This document shows positions 1-7,158 of a stretch of DNA of 64,000 nt, one piece after another. This stretch comes from JBFMCC01 sp037445635 (GTDB taxonomy: Bacteria > Chloroflexota > Anaerolineae > Anaerolineales > Villigracilaceae). Made by a program: the position numbers and the translations under genes. The DNA is taken from the NCBI GenBank assembly GCA_037445635.1, contig JBBIKC010000007.1:1-64000 (forward strand), written 5' to 3'. The notes under the pieces were generated by a model that was given only the letters and a program-made list of their open reading frames with translations, was not told the origin of the DNA and did not search any database. The stretch's first letter is position 1. The number at the start of each line of letters is the position of its first letter.

Positions 1-52
1 TGCTTCGCTTCGCTCGCAATGACGGGGCCGGTCAGTATTTTTGAGACAAGTT
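1..52. repeat. right end of a MITE-like element, cut by the window edge
   Basis: This stretch is the reverse complement of the left end of the element at 19558-19736. The match runs through the terminal inverted repeat (core TCTCAAAAATA) and the inner GTCATTGCGAG motif. The inverted-repeat end lies at 36-52 and is followed by CTAA, close to the CTAG that flanks the complete copy. The rest lies outside the window. A transposase remnant starts directly after it. It is a non-coding, non-autonomous mobile repeat by structure; the IS family that moved it is inferred. Confidence 0.65.
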
Positions 53-346
53 CTAAAAGTTAGCGGCTTCAAACGACTAACGAGTGCCCAGCGTGAAGTC
101 CTCAATCAGATGCTCGCAGTCATCGAGAAAGGGGTGCGAACTTTCGGAAGGCCGCCAAAACTGAGCCGCGCCGATCCGTTGTTGATGACCTTGATGTACT
201 GGCGAGAATCCCGAAAACGGATTGTGATTGAACATATTTTCTGTAAGTTGAAAGTATTGCGTATCCTGAGCGAGAAGTACCGTAATCGCAGAAAGAGATT
301 TGCCTTACGCTTCAACCTCACCGCTTCGATCTACAACTCCGCATGA
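53..346 (+). pseudogene. IS5-family transposase remnant with the catalytic core deleted
   Basis: The reading frame joins a typical IS5-family N-terminus (LTSAQREVLNQM, GRPPKLS, then LLMTLMYWRE) straight to the family's C-terminus (VIEHIFCKLK, RILSEKYRNRR, LRFNLTASIYN). About 95 residues remain of a protein usually near 260-300. The middle, which carries the DDE residues, is missing and the junction stays in frame, so it cannot transpose. No proper start codon is left; the frame runs in from the MITE end. It has apparently inserted upstream of, or into, a glycosyltransferase gene whose tail follows. Confidence 0.75.
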
Positions 347-453
347 GTCTCGCGGCGCGGGAACGTTATCGGCGTCAGCCAAAGTGGGAGCAAACGGCGA
401 GTCGAATCCGCGAGTTCCTTCAATCGTTCATGAAATACGAGAAGTCTCCGTGA
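343..453 (+). pseudogene. C-terminal fragment of a glycosyltransferase
   Basis: A short frame starting next to the transposase stop reads AARERYRRQPKWEQTA then RIREFLQSF. This resembles the last helix of GT4-type glycosyltransferases, where a charged AARE-RY segment and WEQTA-RI precede the stop. Only about 36 codons remain. The simplest reading is that the IS remnant sits in, or deleted, the upstream part of this gene. The stop codon lies within the terminator hairpin at 437-470. Confidence 0.4.
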
Positions 454-470
454 GTACGGAGACTTCTCGT
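437..470 (-). terminator. intrinsic terminator hairpin, probably bidirectional
   Basis: A perfect 15-bp inverted repeat (437-451 and 456-470) with a 4-nt loop sits directly after the stop codon of the minus-strand gene ending at 471. It would end the DUF4405 operon. On the + strand the stem is followed by a TTTT run near 480, so it may also end transcription of the glycosyltransferase remnant. Confidence 0.75.
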
Positions 471-809
471 TCAGTCACTCTTTTGGATGAGGGAAATCTT
501 TTGCCTGCGTATGATATTCCAGACTCGCTCGCCAGCGAGGAATACAATAACGATCAAGGCGATGACAATGATGTTCTTGACCCAGCCAAAAGAAAAGCCT
601 CGGCCTTCTTCACGCTCTTCGAAATTACCGTCAGGCCGCTGGCCGGGGACAAAGGCTTCGCCGCCTTCGGGTGGTTGCTGGAATTGCAGGCCATCAGGCC
701 GGGCCGGCGCGGCCAGCGCCGCGCCCAGGGAATTGCCAATCGCCATGGTGATCCCAACCACGACCAGCGCCGCGGCCAGGATGATGAGGATGCGTCCGAT
801 GATTTTCAT
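471..809 (-). CDS. small two-helix membrane protein, unknown function
   Basis: A 112-residue protein with a hydrophobic N-terminal helix (about 5-30) and a second helix (about 77-96), separated by a polar stretch rich in Pro, Gly and Glu that includes FQQPPEGGE and GQRPDG. It ends in a short basic tail. No enzyme motif is visible. The start has a GGAGG Shine-Dalgarno, and the ATG lies only 1 nt from the stop of the upstream DUF4405 gene, so the two are probably cotranslated. It may be an accessory subunit of that cytochrome-like protein; this is inferred from position only. A strong hairpin follows its stop. Confidence 0.75.
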   Translation of the reverse strand: MKIIGRILIILAAALVVVGITMAIGNSLGAALAAPARPDGLQFQQPPEGGEAFVPGQRPDGNFEEREEGRGFSFGWVKNIIVIALIVIVFLAGERVWNIIRRQKISLIQKSD

Positions 810-810
810 C

Positions 811-1326
811 TCAGGCCTCCTGATTTTTGACGGCAGAATGCCTGCGGACGATCAGGTTCACGACCGGCTGGAAAATATGACGCTTCATGGTCGTGACAAT
901 CCAGCCCCAATGCAAAGCCGTGTGCAAACCTAAAATCGGGACGAACAGGTCGGCGGTCACGGAGTGCAGGCGCCGCCAGAGGATGTTACGGGCGAAACTG
1001 ATTCCGAGCAGAGGCATGGCGTGTTCCGAGATCATGATGCCCGTGAACATGACGAGAGTCACGTCAATGAAAAGCAGGATGTTCAAAAGATAATTGATGC
1101 GCGTGCGCATCGGCATGGACTTGAAGAAACGCGTCGTGATTTCCACGATCCACTGCCAACTAAGCAATAGATGTGTAATGATGGCCGCAACAGCTGCCAG
1201 GGTCAGCCATTCGTGGATGGCCAGGCCGGTCATATGCGGCTCCATGGCTACCAGGAATCCGACGAAGATGGCCAGGCCCAGGATCAGTTTGGTTTTATTT
1301 TGGCTGAGGGCTTTCAATTGACTCAT
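811..1326 (-). CDS. DUF4405 family membrane protein (cytochrome b-like)
   Basis: About 171 residues with four membrane segments. It has the conserved DUF4405 pattern of HEWL followed by a second-helix His in ITHLLLSWQW, and later histidines in RRLHS and LGLHTALHW, at positions where related four-helix cytochromes bind heme. The family resembles the membrane anchor of formate dehydrogenase and Ni/Fe hydrogenase cytochrome b, so electron transfer to the quinone pool is plausible but not shown. The frame opens 40 codons earlier. The ATG at 1326 was chosen because AAGGAGA lies about 10 nt upstream and the first membrane helix starts soon after it. First gene of a two-gene operon. Confidence 0.8.
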   Translation of the reverse strand: MSQLKALSQNKTKLILGLAIFVGFLVAMEPHMTGLAIHEWLTLAAVAAIITHLLLSWQWIVEITTRFFKSMPMRTRINYLLNILLFIDVTLVMFTGIMISEHAMPLLGISFARNILWRRLHSVTADLFVPILGLHTALHWGWIVTTMKRHIFQPVVNLIVRRHSAVKNQEA

Positions 1327-1456
1327 TCGTGTTGTCTCCTTATGGAGGGGCATTGTAGCCACGTCTGCCGCGCTGATGGTGGAAAACTCGCAAATTAAAT
1401 ATGAAGATTTGGTAAATCCATACATTTGACCTCTTGTATAACTCAAAACACAACTC

Positions 1457-1514
1457 GTAGTAACGACTTTAGTCGTTCGTGCATTGGCAATATAGCGACT
1501 GAAGTCGCCACTAC
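1457..1514. repeat. short dispersed palindromic repeat
   Basis: Two 21-nt arms (1457-1477 and 1494-1514) are imperfect inverted copies of each other. Each arm also holds its own palindrome, CGACTTTAGTCG on the left and CGACTGAAGTCG on the right. The region between the DUF4405 operon and the peptidase gene (about 1327-1637) contains this repeat and little else. The form is typical of REP-like extragenic elements. Confidence 0.6.
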
Positions 1515-1615
1515 AATTGACTTTTGCAAGAGACCCATTATGTGACTGCCTGTCTTATATGTCACCTCACCTGTTCTCAAGGATTAATCCCCGAAACAAA
1601 AGCGCCCAATCCCCG

Positions 1616-1621
1616 TATAAT
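1616..1621 (+). promoter_or_regulatory. -10 box (TATAAT) of the C92-like peptidase gene
   Basis: A consensus TATAAT lies 17-22 nt before the chosen ATG at 1638. Transcription would start near 1628, giving a very short leader. The -35 region is weak. The box overlaps the more upstream in-frame ATG at 1620, which argues against that start. Confidence 0.5.
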
Positions 1622-1637
1622 GATGTACGGAGCGATG

Positions 1638-2225
1638 ATGATTCATACCTATCAAATCGAAGGTCTGACGATTCAAACAGGCGACATCCTCTGCACCATG
1701 AACGGCAAGCCCGACATCCTGCCCGGCGAGTTCTGGCGGCTGGTCGGGCGGCTCGTGCCCGGCGACGTGGACCACGTGGCAATCTACGTCGGCCCTGAGG
1801 GACGCTGTGTGGAGGCGGGCTCGCGCGGCGTGATCACCTTCGACGTCCCCGTCAGTCATTGGGACACCGAACGCATGGCGCTTCAACGCGGACTTTTGTT
1901 TGACACCCTTTACGGGGCCGCCTCCCCGCTGGAGGGACTCGGCCTCGCCGAGGACGAGGAGCACCAGATGCGCGCCGCGATCGCCGACTATTGCCTCGCG
2001 CAGGTTGGCAAGCCCTACAACCTGAACTTCCTCGACGCAGAGACCGAGGCGGCCTTCTATTGCAGTCAACTGGCATACAAGGCCTACCAGCAGGTGGGTG
2101 TCAACCTGAACACCGGCCTGGCAATGGAAAACCTGCCGGGCACAAATCTCATCATCTATCCGCAGGAGATATGGGGAGGGAGTCCGCATAGGTTAGTTGA
2201 AACACAGCAAAAAGCGGTGGTTTAA
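1638..2225 (+). CDS. YiiX/YebB-like cysteine peptidase or amidase (NlpC/P60-like, C92 type)
   Basis: A 195-residue papain-fold protein of the permuted NlpC/P60 type. His46 in DHVAIYVG and Cys142 in FYCSQLAY are the expected catalytic pair; the Cys follows the His, as in YiiX. The family acts on bacterial or lipid-derived amide bonds, but the substrate here is unknown. No signal peptide is visible, so it is probably cytosolic. The start at 1638 was chosen from clustered in-frame ATGs because GGAG lies 5 nt upstream and the -10 box is at 1616. It stands alone, upstream of the SDR epimerase, which has its own promoter. Confidence 0.75.
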   Translation: MIHTYQIEGLTIQTGDILCTMNGKPDILPGEFWRLVGRLVPGDVDHVAIYVGPEGRCVEAGSRGVITFDVPVSHWDTERMALQRGLLFDTLYGAASPLEGLGLAEDEEHQMRAAIADYCLAQVGKPYNLNFLDAETEAAFYCSQLAYKAYQQVGVNLNTGLAMENLPGTNLIIYPQEIWGGSPHRLVETQQKAVV

Positions 2226-2255
2226 ATCTGAGGCCGCCGCTTTTTCATTCCCCGT

Positions 2256-2261
2256 TATAAT
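2256..2261 (+). promoter_or_regulatory. -10 box (TATAAT) of the SDR epimerase gene
   Basis: A perfect TATAAT is placed 10 nt before the ATG at 2271. The transcript would begin within a few bases of the start codon, and no Shine-Dalgarno is visible, so the message is probably leaderless or nearly so. Confidence 0.55.
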
Positions 2262-2270
2262 TCATTTCAT

Positions 2271-3194
2271 ATGAACTTCCTCATCACCGGAGCCGCGGGA
2301 TTCCTCGGCTCTTCGCTTGCCAACCATCTCGCCCGCGAGGGGCACCAGGTGCGCGGACTGGACGACCTCTCCACAGGCGACCCGCAGGCACTGGCGCCCG
2401 ATGTCCATTTCACGCGCGGGGACGTGAACGACCGCCCCAAGTTGTGGACCCTGCTCCAGGAAGTGGACGTGGTCTATCACCTCGCGGCGCGGGTCTCGGT
2501 GCCTGAATCGGTGCTGTACCCGCGCGAATACAACCTGGTCAACGTGGGCGGGACGGTCAGTTTGATGGAAGCCATCCGCGACGTGGGCGTGAAGCGGGTC
2601 GTGCTGGCCTCCTCGGGCGCGGTCTATGGCGACCTCGGCGAACAGCCTTTGCGCGAGGAGATGGTGCCCAACCCGCGCTCGCCTTACGCGGTCTCGAAAC
2701 TGGCGGCGGAATATTACGTCCGCACGATCGGCAGATTGTGGGGCATCGAGACCGTCAGCCTGCGCATTTTCAACGCCTACGGCCCGGCGCAGCACCTGCC
2801 GCCATCGCATCCGCCCGTGGTGCCGCATTACCTGCGGCAGGCCCTGCGCGGCGGGACCCTCATTGCGCATGGTGATGGAACCCAGACCCGCGATTACATC
2901 TACGTGGACGATGTTATCAGCGCGATGGTGGCCGCCGCGACCGCGCCCAACATCAATGGCCTGGTCATCAACGTCGGCGCGGGCGTGGAGACTTCCGTGC
3001 AGGGATTGATCAAACTTGTGCTGGATGTGACAGGCAGCAAAGCCAATGTGGTCTACAACGCCCAGACCTCGGGCGGCGTCTCGCGCATGCGCGCCGACTT
3101 GAAACTCGCGCAGGAAAAACTCCGCTTCCAGCCTTCGATCAAATTGGAGGATGGGTTGCGGTTGACGCTTCAACGCGACGCGAGATTTCGTTGA
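2271..3194 (+). CDS. NAD-dependent epimerase/dehydratase (extended SDR, UDP-glucose 4-epimerase-like)
   Basis: A 307-residue extended short-chain dehydrogenase. The N-terminal Rossmann motif is GAAGFLG (7-13), followed by the DD ribose-binding acidic pair near 31. The catalytic residues are Ser114/115, Tyr139 and Lys143 (YAVSK). The C-terminal half has RIFNAYGP and the TRDYIYVDD signature of nucleotide-sugar epimerases and dehydratases. It should interconvert or oxidise an NDP-sugar in the cytosol; the exact sugar cannot be read from the sequence. Length fits the family. It has its own TATAAT box and no obvious sugar-pathway neighbours here. Confidence 0.88.
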   Translation: MNFLITGAAGFLGSSLANHLAREGHQVRGLDDLSTGDPQALAPDVHFTRGDVNDRPKLWTLLQEVDVVYHLAARVSVPESVLYPREYNLVNVGGTVSLMEAIRDVGVKRVVLASSGAVYGDLGEQPLREEMVPNPRSPYAVSKLAAEYYVRTIGRLWGIETVSLRIFNAYGPAQHLPPSHPPVVPHYLRQALRGGTLIAHGDGTQTRDYIYVDDVISAMVAAATAPNINGLVINVGAGVETSVQGLIKLVLDVTGSKANVVYNAQTSGGVSRMRADLKLAQEKLRFQPSIKLEDGLRLTLQRDARFR

Positions 3195-3261
3195 GAAGTT
3201 TAAAAGTTAGCAGGTTGGATAGTTGAACGTTCAAACCTTTAAACCTGCCAACCTTCAAACC
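3195..3261. repeat. low-complexity intergenic repeat
   Basis: The gap before the glycosylase gene consists of short recurring units such as GTTAGCAGGTTGG and CCAACCTTCAAACC that are partly complementary, so it can fold on itself. The pattern looks like a dispersed intergenic repeat. The glycosylase start at 3262 comes directly after it. Confidence 0.35.
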
Positions 3262-3828
3262 ATGATTCTCCCGCGTAAATTCTACAACCGCTCCACGCTG
3301 GCCGTCGCGCGTGAACTCATCGGTGCGCGGCTGGTGCGGATTCTCGAGGGCGTCAAATTGGTTGGCATCATTACCGAGACGGAGGGATACATCGGCGAAG
3401 AAGACCTTGCCTGTCATGCCAAGGCAGGACGGACGCCGCGTACACAGGTGATGTACGGTCCGCCCGGGCACGCGTACGTTTACTTCACCTACGGCAATCA
3501 CTGGATGTTGAACACCGTCACCGAGCGCGAGGGATTCCCCGCGGCGGTGCTGATTCGCGCCATTCAGCCCATCGAGGGCGCGGAGGTCATGTCCGCACGG
3601 CGGGAGGGACGCGATACCTTCGGTCCCGGGAAACTTACGCAGGCGATGGGAATCGGCAAGGGCGAGAACGGGGTTGATTTAACGGAAGCAGGCGGAAGTC
3701 TATGGATCGAGGCGGGGATTTCCGTCCCCGATTCGGCCGTGACGATTGGGCCTAGAGTGGGGTTAAACAATACGCCGGAGCCGTGGAAGTCCAAACCGTG
3801 GCGATTTTTGGTCAAACATTTACCATAA
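3262..3828 (+). CDS. 3-methyladenine DNA glycosylase (AAG/MPG family)
   Basis: A 188-residue monofunctional base-excision glycosylase that removes alkylated and deaminated purines. Family landmarks are in order: LIGARLVR near the start, the TEGY-GEED-ACHA segment with the catalytic Glu (TETEGYIG), MYGPPGHAYVYFTYG, the LIRA-P segment, GPGKLTQAMGI and the C-terminal WRFLV. Size matches the bacterial family. The ATG at 3262 begins directly before the conserved LPRKFY; the frame extends 13 codons upstream into repeat sequence, which was excluded. Confidence 0.92.
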   Translation: MILPRKFYNRSTLAVARELIGARLVRILEGVKLVGIITETEGYIGEEDLACHAKAGRTPRTQVMYGPPGHAYVYFTYGNHWMLNTVTEREGFPAAVLIRAIQPIEGAEVMSARREGRDTFGPGKLTQAMGIGKGENGVDLTEAGGSLWIEAGISVPDSAVTIGPRVGLNNTPEPWKSKPWRFLVKHLP

Positions 3829-3842
3829 TTCAGGAGTAGCCA

Positions 3843-4319
3843 ATGGAAAGTTCTGCTTTTTATGCGGTTGTCGCAGGGATTTGTTTTGCATTGATCGGTC
3901 TGTTGTGGAACGTGATCGGGGCGCGCGAAGAATGGCGTGACGATGCGACGATGCGCGGCTTGCTCACGGCAGTTTACACTTCATTTCTCATACCTGGCGT
4001 CATGAGCCTGGGCGGACAACTCGGCGCGTCCAGTCCGTTGATGTGGCAGGCCGTCTTCATCGTTGCGGCCCTGACCGGCATTTTCGTGAACATTCGATTT
4101 AGCGGGTCGGGCCTGAAGCCTGTCGGGCCGTACGGACGAAATCGGTGGGCAGTAATCGTTATTTATCTCGTGGTACTGCTCTTCAGTATTGCGCCCGGGC
4201 TGGCAGGGACATTCCTTGGCCTGCAACCGTTACAGGTCGAAGGAATCCTCGTCGTGCTATTGTTAATCCTCGCCCACGGTCAGGCCTGGGAGTTGATGAT
4301 GGTTCCAAAGAAATCCTGA
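3843..4319 (+). CDS. hypothetical four-helix membrane protein
   Basis: A 158-residue integral membrane protein with hydrophobic helices at about 6-25, 40-60, 68-88 and 105-145 (the last probably two). No conserved catalytic motif is seen. A CAGGAG Shine-Dalgarno lies before the ATG. It sits between the glycosylase and fabI with only 13 nt to fabI, so it is probably cotranscribed with fabI. Function unknown. Confidence 0.7.
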   Translation: MESSAFYAVVAGICFALIGLLWNVIGAREEWRDDATMRGLLTAVYTSFLIPGVMSLGGQLGASSPLMWQAVFIVAALTGIFVNIRFSGSGLKPVGPYGRNRWAVIVIYLVVLLFSIAPGLAGTFLGLQPLQVEGILVVLLLILAHGQAWELMMVPKKS

Positions 4320-4332
4320 ACAGGAGCATCCT

Positions 4333-5136
4333 ATGGGCTTACTCGATGGAAAGAATGCATTGATCTTTGGCCTCGCCAACGAACGTTCGATTGCGTGGGG
4401 CATCACGCAGGCGTACAAACGCGAGGGCGCGAACATCGGAATCAGTTACGCGGGCGAGGCGCTGGAGCGCCGCGTCAAGCCGCTGGCCGAGCAGGTGCAG
4501 TGCAAGTGGGTCGAGGAATGTGATGTCACGAAAGACGAACACATCGCCGCGGTCGCCGAAAAGGCCGCCAGGCACTTCGGCAAAATTGACGTGCTGGTGC
4601 ATTCGATTGCCTACGCAGGCCGCGACGAATTGAGCAAGCCGTTCTACCAGACCAGCCGCGAGGGATTCAAGACTGCGCTCGATATCAGCGTGTTCTCGCT
4701 CGTCGCGTTGACCAACGCCTTCCTGCCGATTCTAAATCCCGGCGCGTCGATCATGTGCCTGACCTACGGATCGGGCGCGGTGAAGGTCGCGCCGCACTAC
4801 AACGTGATGGGCGTGGCCAAGGCCGCGTTGGAATCGGCCACGCGCTACCTGGCCTACGACCTCGGCCCGCAGAAGATCCGCGTCAACGCCATCTCGGCGG
4901 GGCCGATCCGCACCCTGGCCGCGGCCGGCGTGGGCGGCTTCCGCGATATGTACAAGCACTTCGCGGACATGTCGCCGATGCGCGAAAACGTGACGATTGA
5001 AGACGTGGGGAACGCGGCTGTGTTTCTTGCCTCTGATTTGTCTACGCGCATTACAGGCGAGGTGCTGTATGTCGATTCGGGATTTAATACAGTTGGCGTA
5101 CAGATGAATCCAAACCCAAAAGAAGAGCAGAATTAA
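4333..5136 (+). CDS. fabI: enoyl-[acyl-carrier-protein] reductase (NADH), FabI
   Basis: A 267-residue SDR enzyme of type II fatty-acid synthesis that reduces the enoyl-ACP double bond with NADH. The FabI-specific N-terminal motif is GLANERSIAWGI. The catalytic residues Tyr145, Tyr156 and Lys163 (YNVMGVAK) occupy nearly the same positions as in E. coli FabI. SAGPIRTLAA is the substrate-loop segment targeted by triclosan-type inhibitors, and YVDSGF is near the end. It is preceded closely by a small membrane-protein gene and followed by two hairpins. It supplies acyl chains to the cell and possibly to the FAAL of the 36-46 kb synthase. Confidence 0.93.
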   Translation: MGLLDGKNALIFGLANERSIAWGITQAYKREGANIGISYAGEALERRVKPLAEQVQCKWVEECDVTKDEHIAAVAEKAARHFGKIDVLVHSIAYAGRDELSKPFYQTSREGFKTALDISVFSLVALTNAFLPILNPGASIMCLTYGSGAVKVAPHYNVMGVAKAALESATRYLAYDLGPQKIRVNAISAGPIRTLAAAGVGGFRDMYKHFADMSPMRENVTIEDVGNAAVFLASDLSTRITGEVLYVDSGFNTVGVQMNPNPKEEQN

Positions 5137-5149
5137 CCGCGAAACCGTA

Positions 5150-5173
5150 ACACTTGCATCTGGGCGCAAGTGT
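5150..5173 (+). other. hairpin after fabI
   Basis: Arms ACACTTGC (5150-5157) and GCAAGTGT (5166-5173) form a perfect 8-bp stem. No T tract follows, so alone it is a weak terminator; the stronger hairpin lies 25 nt further on. Confidence 0.45.
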
Positions 5174-5197
5174 AGGTGAGCACGCGAAGTGATAAAA

Positions 5198-5230
5198 TTG
5201 GGACGCGAAGAACACCTCGCGTCCCAAATT
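5198..5230 (+). terminator. intrinsic terminator between fabI and bactofilin
   Basis: A perfect 11-bp stem (5198-5208 with 5217-5227) with an 8-nt loop, followed by ATTGTTTTCTT. It should end the fabI transcript before the bactofilin gene. Confidence 0.7.
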
Positions 5231-5271
5231 GTTTTCTTCGCGATCTTCCTTATCTTCGCCGTTCAAAGAGC

Positions 5272-5787
5272 ATGTTCAAACGCAACGTCACCCCCACCGA
5301 ATCCACCCAGCCCATTCAGGCCGTCGAGCGCATCACGTCCGTGCTCGGGCCCGGTGTCGTCTGGCACGGCTCCATCAACGGCAGCGGCGGAGTCCGCATC
5401 GAGGGCGCCTTCGAGGGCGAGATCGCCCTGCGCGGCCTGCTGGTCGTCGGCGAGACCGGCCGCGTCACCTGCCAGAACGTGCGCGCCAACTCCGTCATCG
5501 TGGCGGGCGCGGTGCGCGGCAACATCACCACCCAAAAACTGGAAATCCGCGCCACGGGCCGCGTGTGGGGCGACGTGGTCACCACCGCGTTCGTGACCGA
5601 GGAGGGCGCGTTCCTGCGCGGACAAATCCGCATGGAAGAAACGGTCGAGCTGGACCTCGGGCCTGCTCCCGAAGCGACGCCTTCGGAGGCGGCCCAGGCC
5701 GAGTCCGCGGCCGCCGCGCCGGTCATCGTGCCCGCGCCCGAGCCCGCGCCCGCGCCAAAAGCGACCAGGAAAAAGAAAGCGTCATGA
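5272..5787 (+). CDS. bactofilin family cytoskeletal protein
   Basis: A 171-residue protein with a central bactofilin (DUF583) beta-helix, about residues 20-130: repeating short strands such as GSINGSGGVRIEGAFEG, LLVVGETGRV, NSVIVAGAVRGN and LEIRATGRVWGDV. The unstructured tail is rich in Ala, Pro and Glu and ends in a basic KATRKKK patch. Bactofilins polymerise without nucleotide and act as scaffolds in cell shape or envelope assembly. The start at 5272 is the first ATG giving a short N-terminus before the fold; the frame runs further upstream through the terminator. Confidence 0.88.
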   Translation: MFKRNVTPTESTQPIQAVERITSVLGPGVVWHGSINGSGGVRIEGAFEGEIALRGLLVVGETGRVTCQNVRANSVIVAGAVRGNITTQKLEIRATGRVWGDVVTTAFVTEEGAFLRGQIRMEETVELDLGPAPEATPSEAAQAESAAAAPVIVPAPEPAPAPKATRKKKAS

Positions 5788-5794
5788 GTCTCAC

Positions 5795-5851
5795 CACGGA
5801 GTACACAGAGAACACAGAGAAAAAATCTCTGTGCGCTCGGTGTTCTCCGTG
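5795..5851. repeat. dispersed palindromic repeat of the CACGGAG...ACAGAGA type
   Basis: Two 26-nt arms (5795-5820 and 5826-5851) with four mismatches are separated by five A residues. The arms read as CACGGAG and ACACAGAGA units. It lies between the bactofilin stop and the next start and could act as a terminator-like hairpin. A related, more decayed repeat fills 8066-8100. Confidence 0.55.
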
Positions 5852-5865
5852 AAATCTTTAAGGCT

Positions 5866-7086
5866 ATGCATTACCGCGACCTCCACATCCAGACCCAGCG
5901 CGAAGCCCCCAACAACGCGCGGACCGAGGGATTCGCCTTCCTCGTCCGCGCGGGATATATCACGCGCGAGAGCCAGACCCTGCCGCTGGGCGAACTGGCA
6001 ATCAACCGTCTGAAAACTCTTGCGAGCGAATCGAAAGATGATTTCTTTGGGCGCCTTTCCCTGCCTGTGCTGACTGCCGAAGACGATACTTATTTTTCAA
6101 CCCCAACAGGCGCAATCGAAATCATTCACTGTACGAACTGTCATTACACCGCCCGCGCGGACCTGGCCGCGTTCAAAAAGACCGCATGGCCCACAGAAGA
6201 GCCGCGTCCGCTGGAGAAAGTGTACACGCCCGATTGCAATACCATCGAGTCGCTGGCGAACTTTTTGAATATCCCAAAAGAGAAAACCGCCAAAGCCTTG
6301 ATGTTTACCCGTATTGTTGACAACAAACTTGTCTTCGTCGTCGTGCGCGGGGACATGACCCTGAGCGAGGCCAAACTCTGGCGCGTCGCCGGCGGCGTGC
6401 GCCTCGCCACGCCCGAAGAGATCGCGTCCGCGGGTGCGGCGGCGGGATATGCCTCACCCGTCGGCCTGCGGGACGCGCTCATCGTCGTGGACGATCTCGT
6501 CCCGCAATCGTCCAATCTGGCCGCGGGCGCGAACGAGGCTGGCTATCATCTCCTCAACACCAACTGCGGACGCGACTACACCCCCGACCTCGTCGCCGAT
6601 CTCGCGCTGGCCGGCGCGGGCGACGCCTGTCCGAACTGCGGAGGACCGCTCTCGGTGGAAAACGCCGATTTAATGGCGACGCGCGGTGAGGTCCGCTATG
6701 AGGCGGTGCTTTCCGCATTGGCCGAAGTCCACCACGACGACAAAGGCCTCACTCTCCCCCCATCCGCCGCGCCCTTCGACGTCTATCTCATGCACGTCCC
6801 CGGCAAGGAAATGGACACGCGCGCCGGGGCCGAGGAAATTTATAACCAATTGCAGGACGCGGGCATCACGGTCCTATTCGACGACCGCGACGAACGCGCG
6901 GGCGTCAAGTTCAACGACGCGGATTTGATCGGGTGTCCAATACGAATCACGGTCGGGGAAAAGAATCTCAAAGAGGGAATGGTAGAATTGAAGCCGCGCA
7001 AGGAAAGAGAAAATCGTCTGATTAGCCTGAGTAGTCTGAATGGTCTGAATAGTCTGAGTGATCTAATGGGTCTCGTTGATGTGTAG
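5866..7086 (+). CDS. prolyl-tRNA synthetase-like protein lacking the catalytic core (editing and anticodon domains)
   Basis: A 406-residue relative of bacterial ProRS. Residues 1-50 match the ProRS N-terminus (QREAPNNA, LVRAGYI, LPLGELAI). The class II motifs 1 and 2 that should follow are absent. Next come Cys89/Cys92 (HCTNCHYTA), a YbaK/INS editing domain (about 125-235, with Lys143 in KTAKALMFT), and a second Cys pair at 255/258. Motif 3 (GxGxxR) is missing. A HGTP-type anticodon-binding domain (about 300-380) follows. It therefore cannot make Pro-AMP. It may deacylate mischarged tRNA-Pro in trans, which is inferred. The last 25 residues are encoded by a low-complexity CTGA-rich stretch and may be an extension. 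Confidence 0.8.
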   Translation: MHYRDLHIQTQREAPNNARTEGFAFLVRAGYITRESQTLPLGELAINRLKTLASESKDDFFGRLSLPVLTAEDDTYFSTPTGAIEIIHCTNCHYTARADLAAFKKTAWPTEEPRPLEKVYTPDCNTIESLANFLNIPKEKTAKALMFTRIVDNKLVFVVVRGDMTLSEAKLWRVAGGVRLATPEEIASAGAAAGYASPVGLRDALIVVDDLVPQSSNLAAGANEAGYHLLNTNCGRDYTPDLVADLALAGAGDACPNCGGPLSVENADLMATRGEVRYEAVLSALAEVHHDDKGLTLPPSAAPFDVYLMHVPGKEMDTRAGAEEIYNQLQDAGITVLFDDRDERAGVKFNDADLIGCPIRITVGEKNLKEGMVELKPRKERENRLISLSSLNGLNSLSDLMGLVDV

Positions 7087-7158
7087 TGTCACTCCGACTT
7101 TTCCGGCGAGCAGATGACTACTTAGACCAATTAGACTTGCCGACCAAGAGACTAACAC

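Noticed and set aside
2262..3173. A 303-codon minus-strand frame opposite the SDR epimerase
   Set aside because: It is antisense to the real gene; the sequence is His/Arg/Val-rich with no domain.
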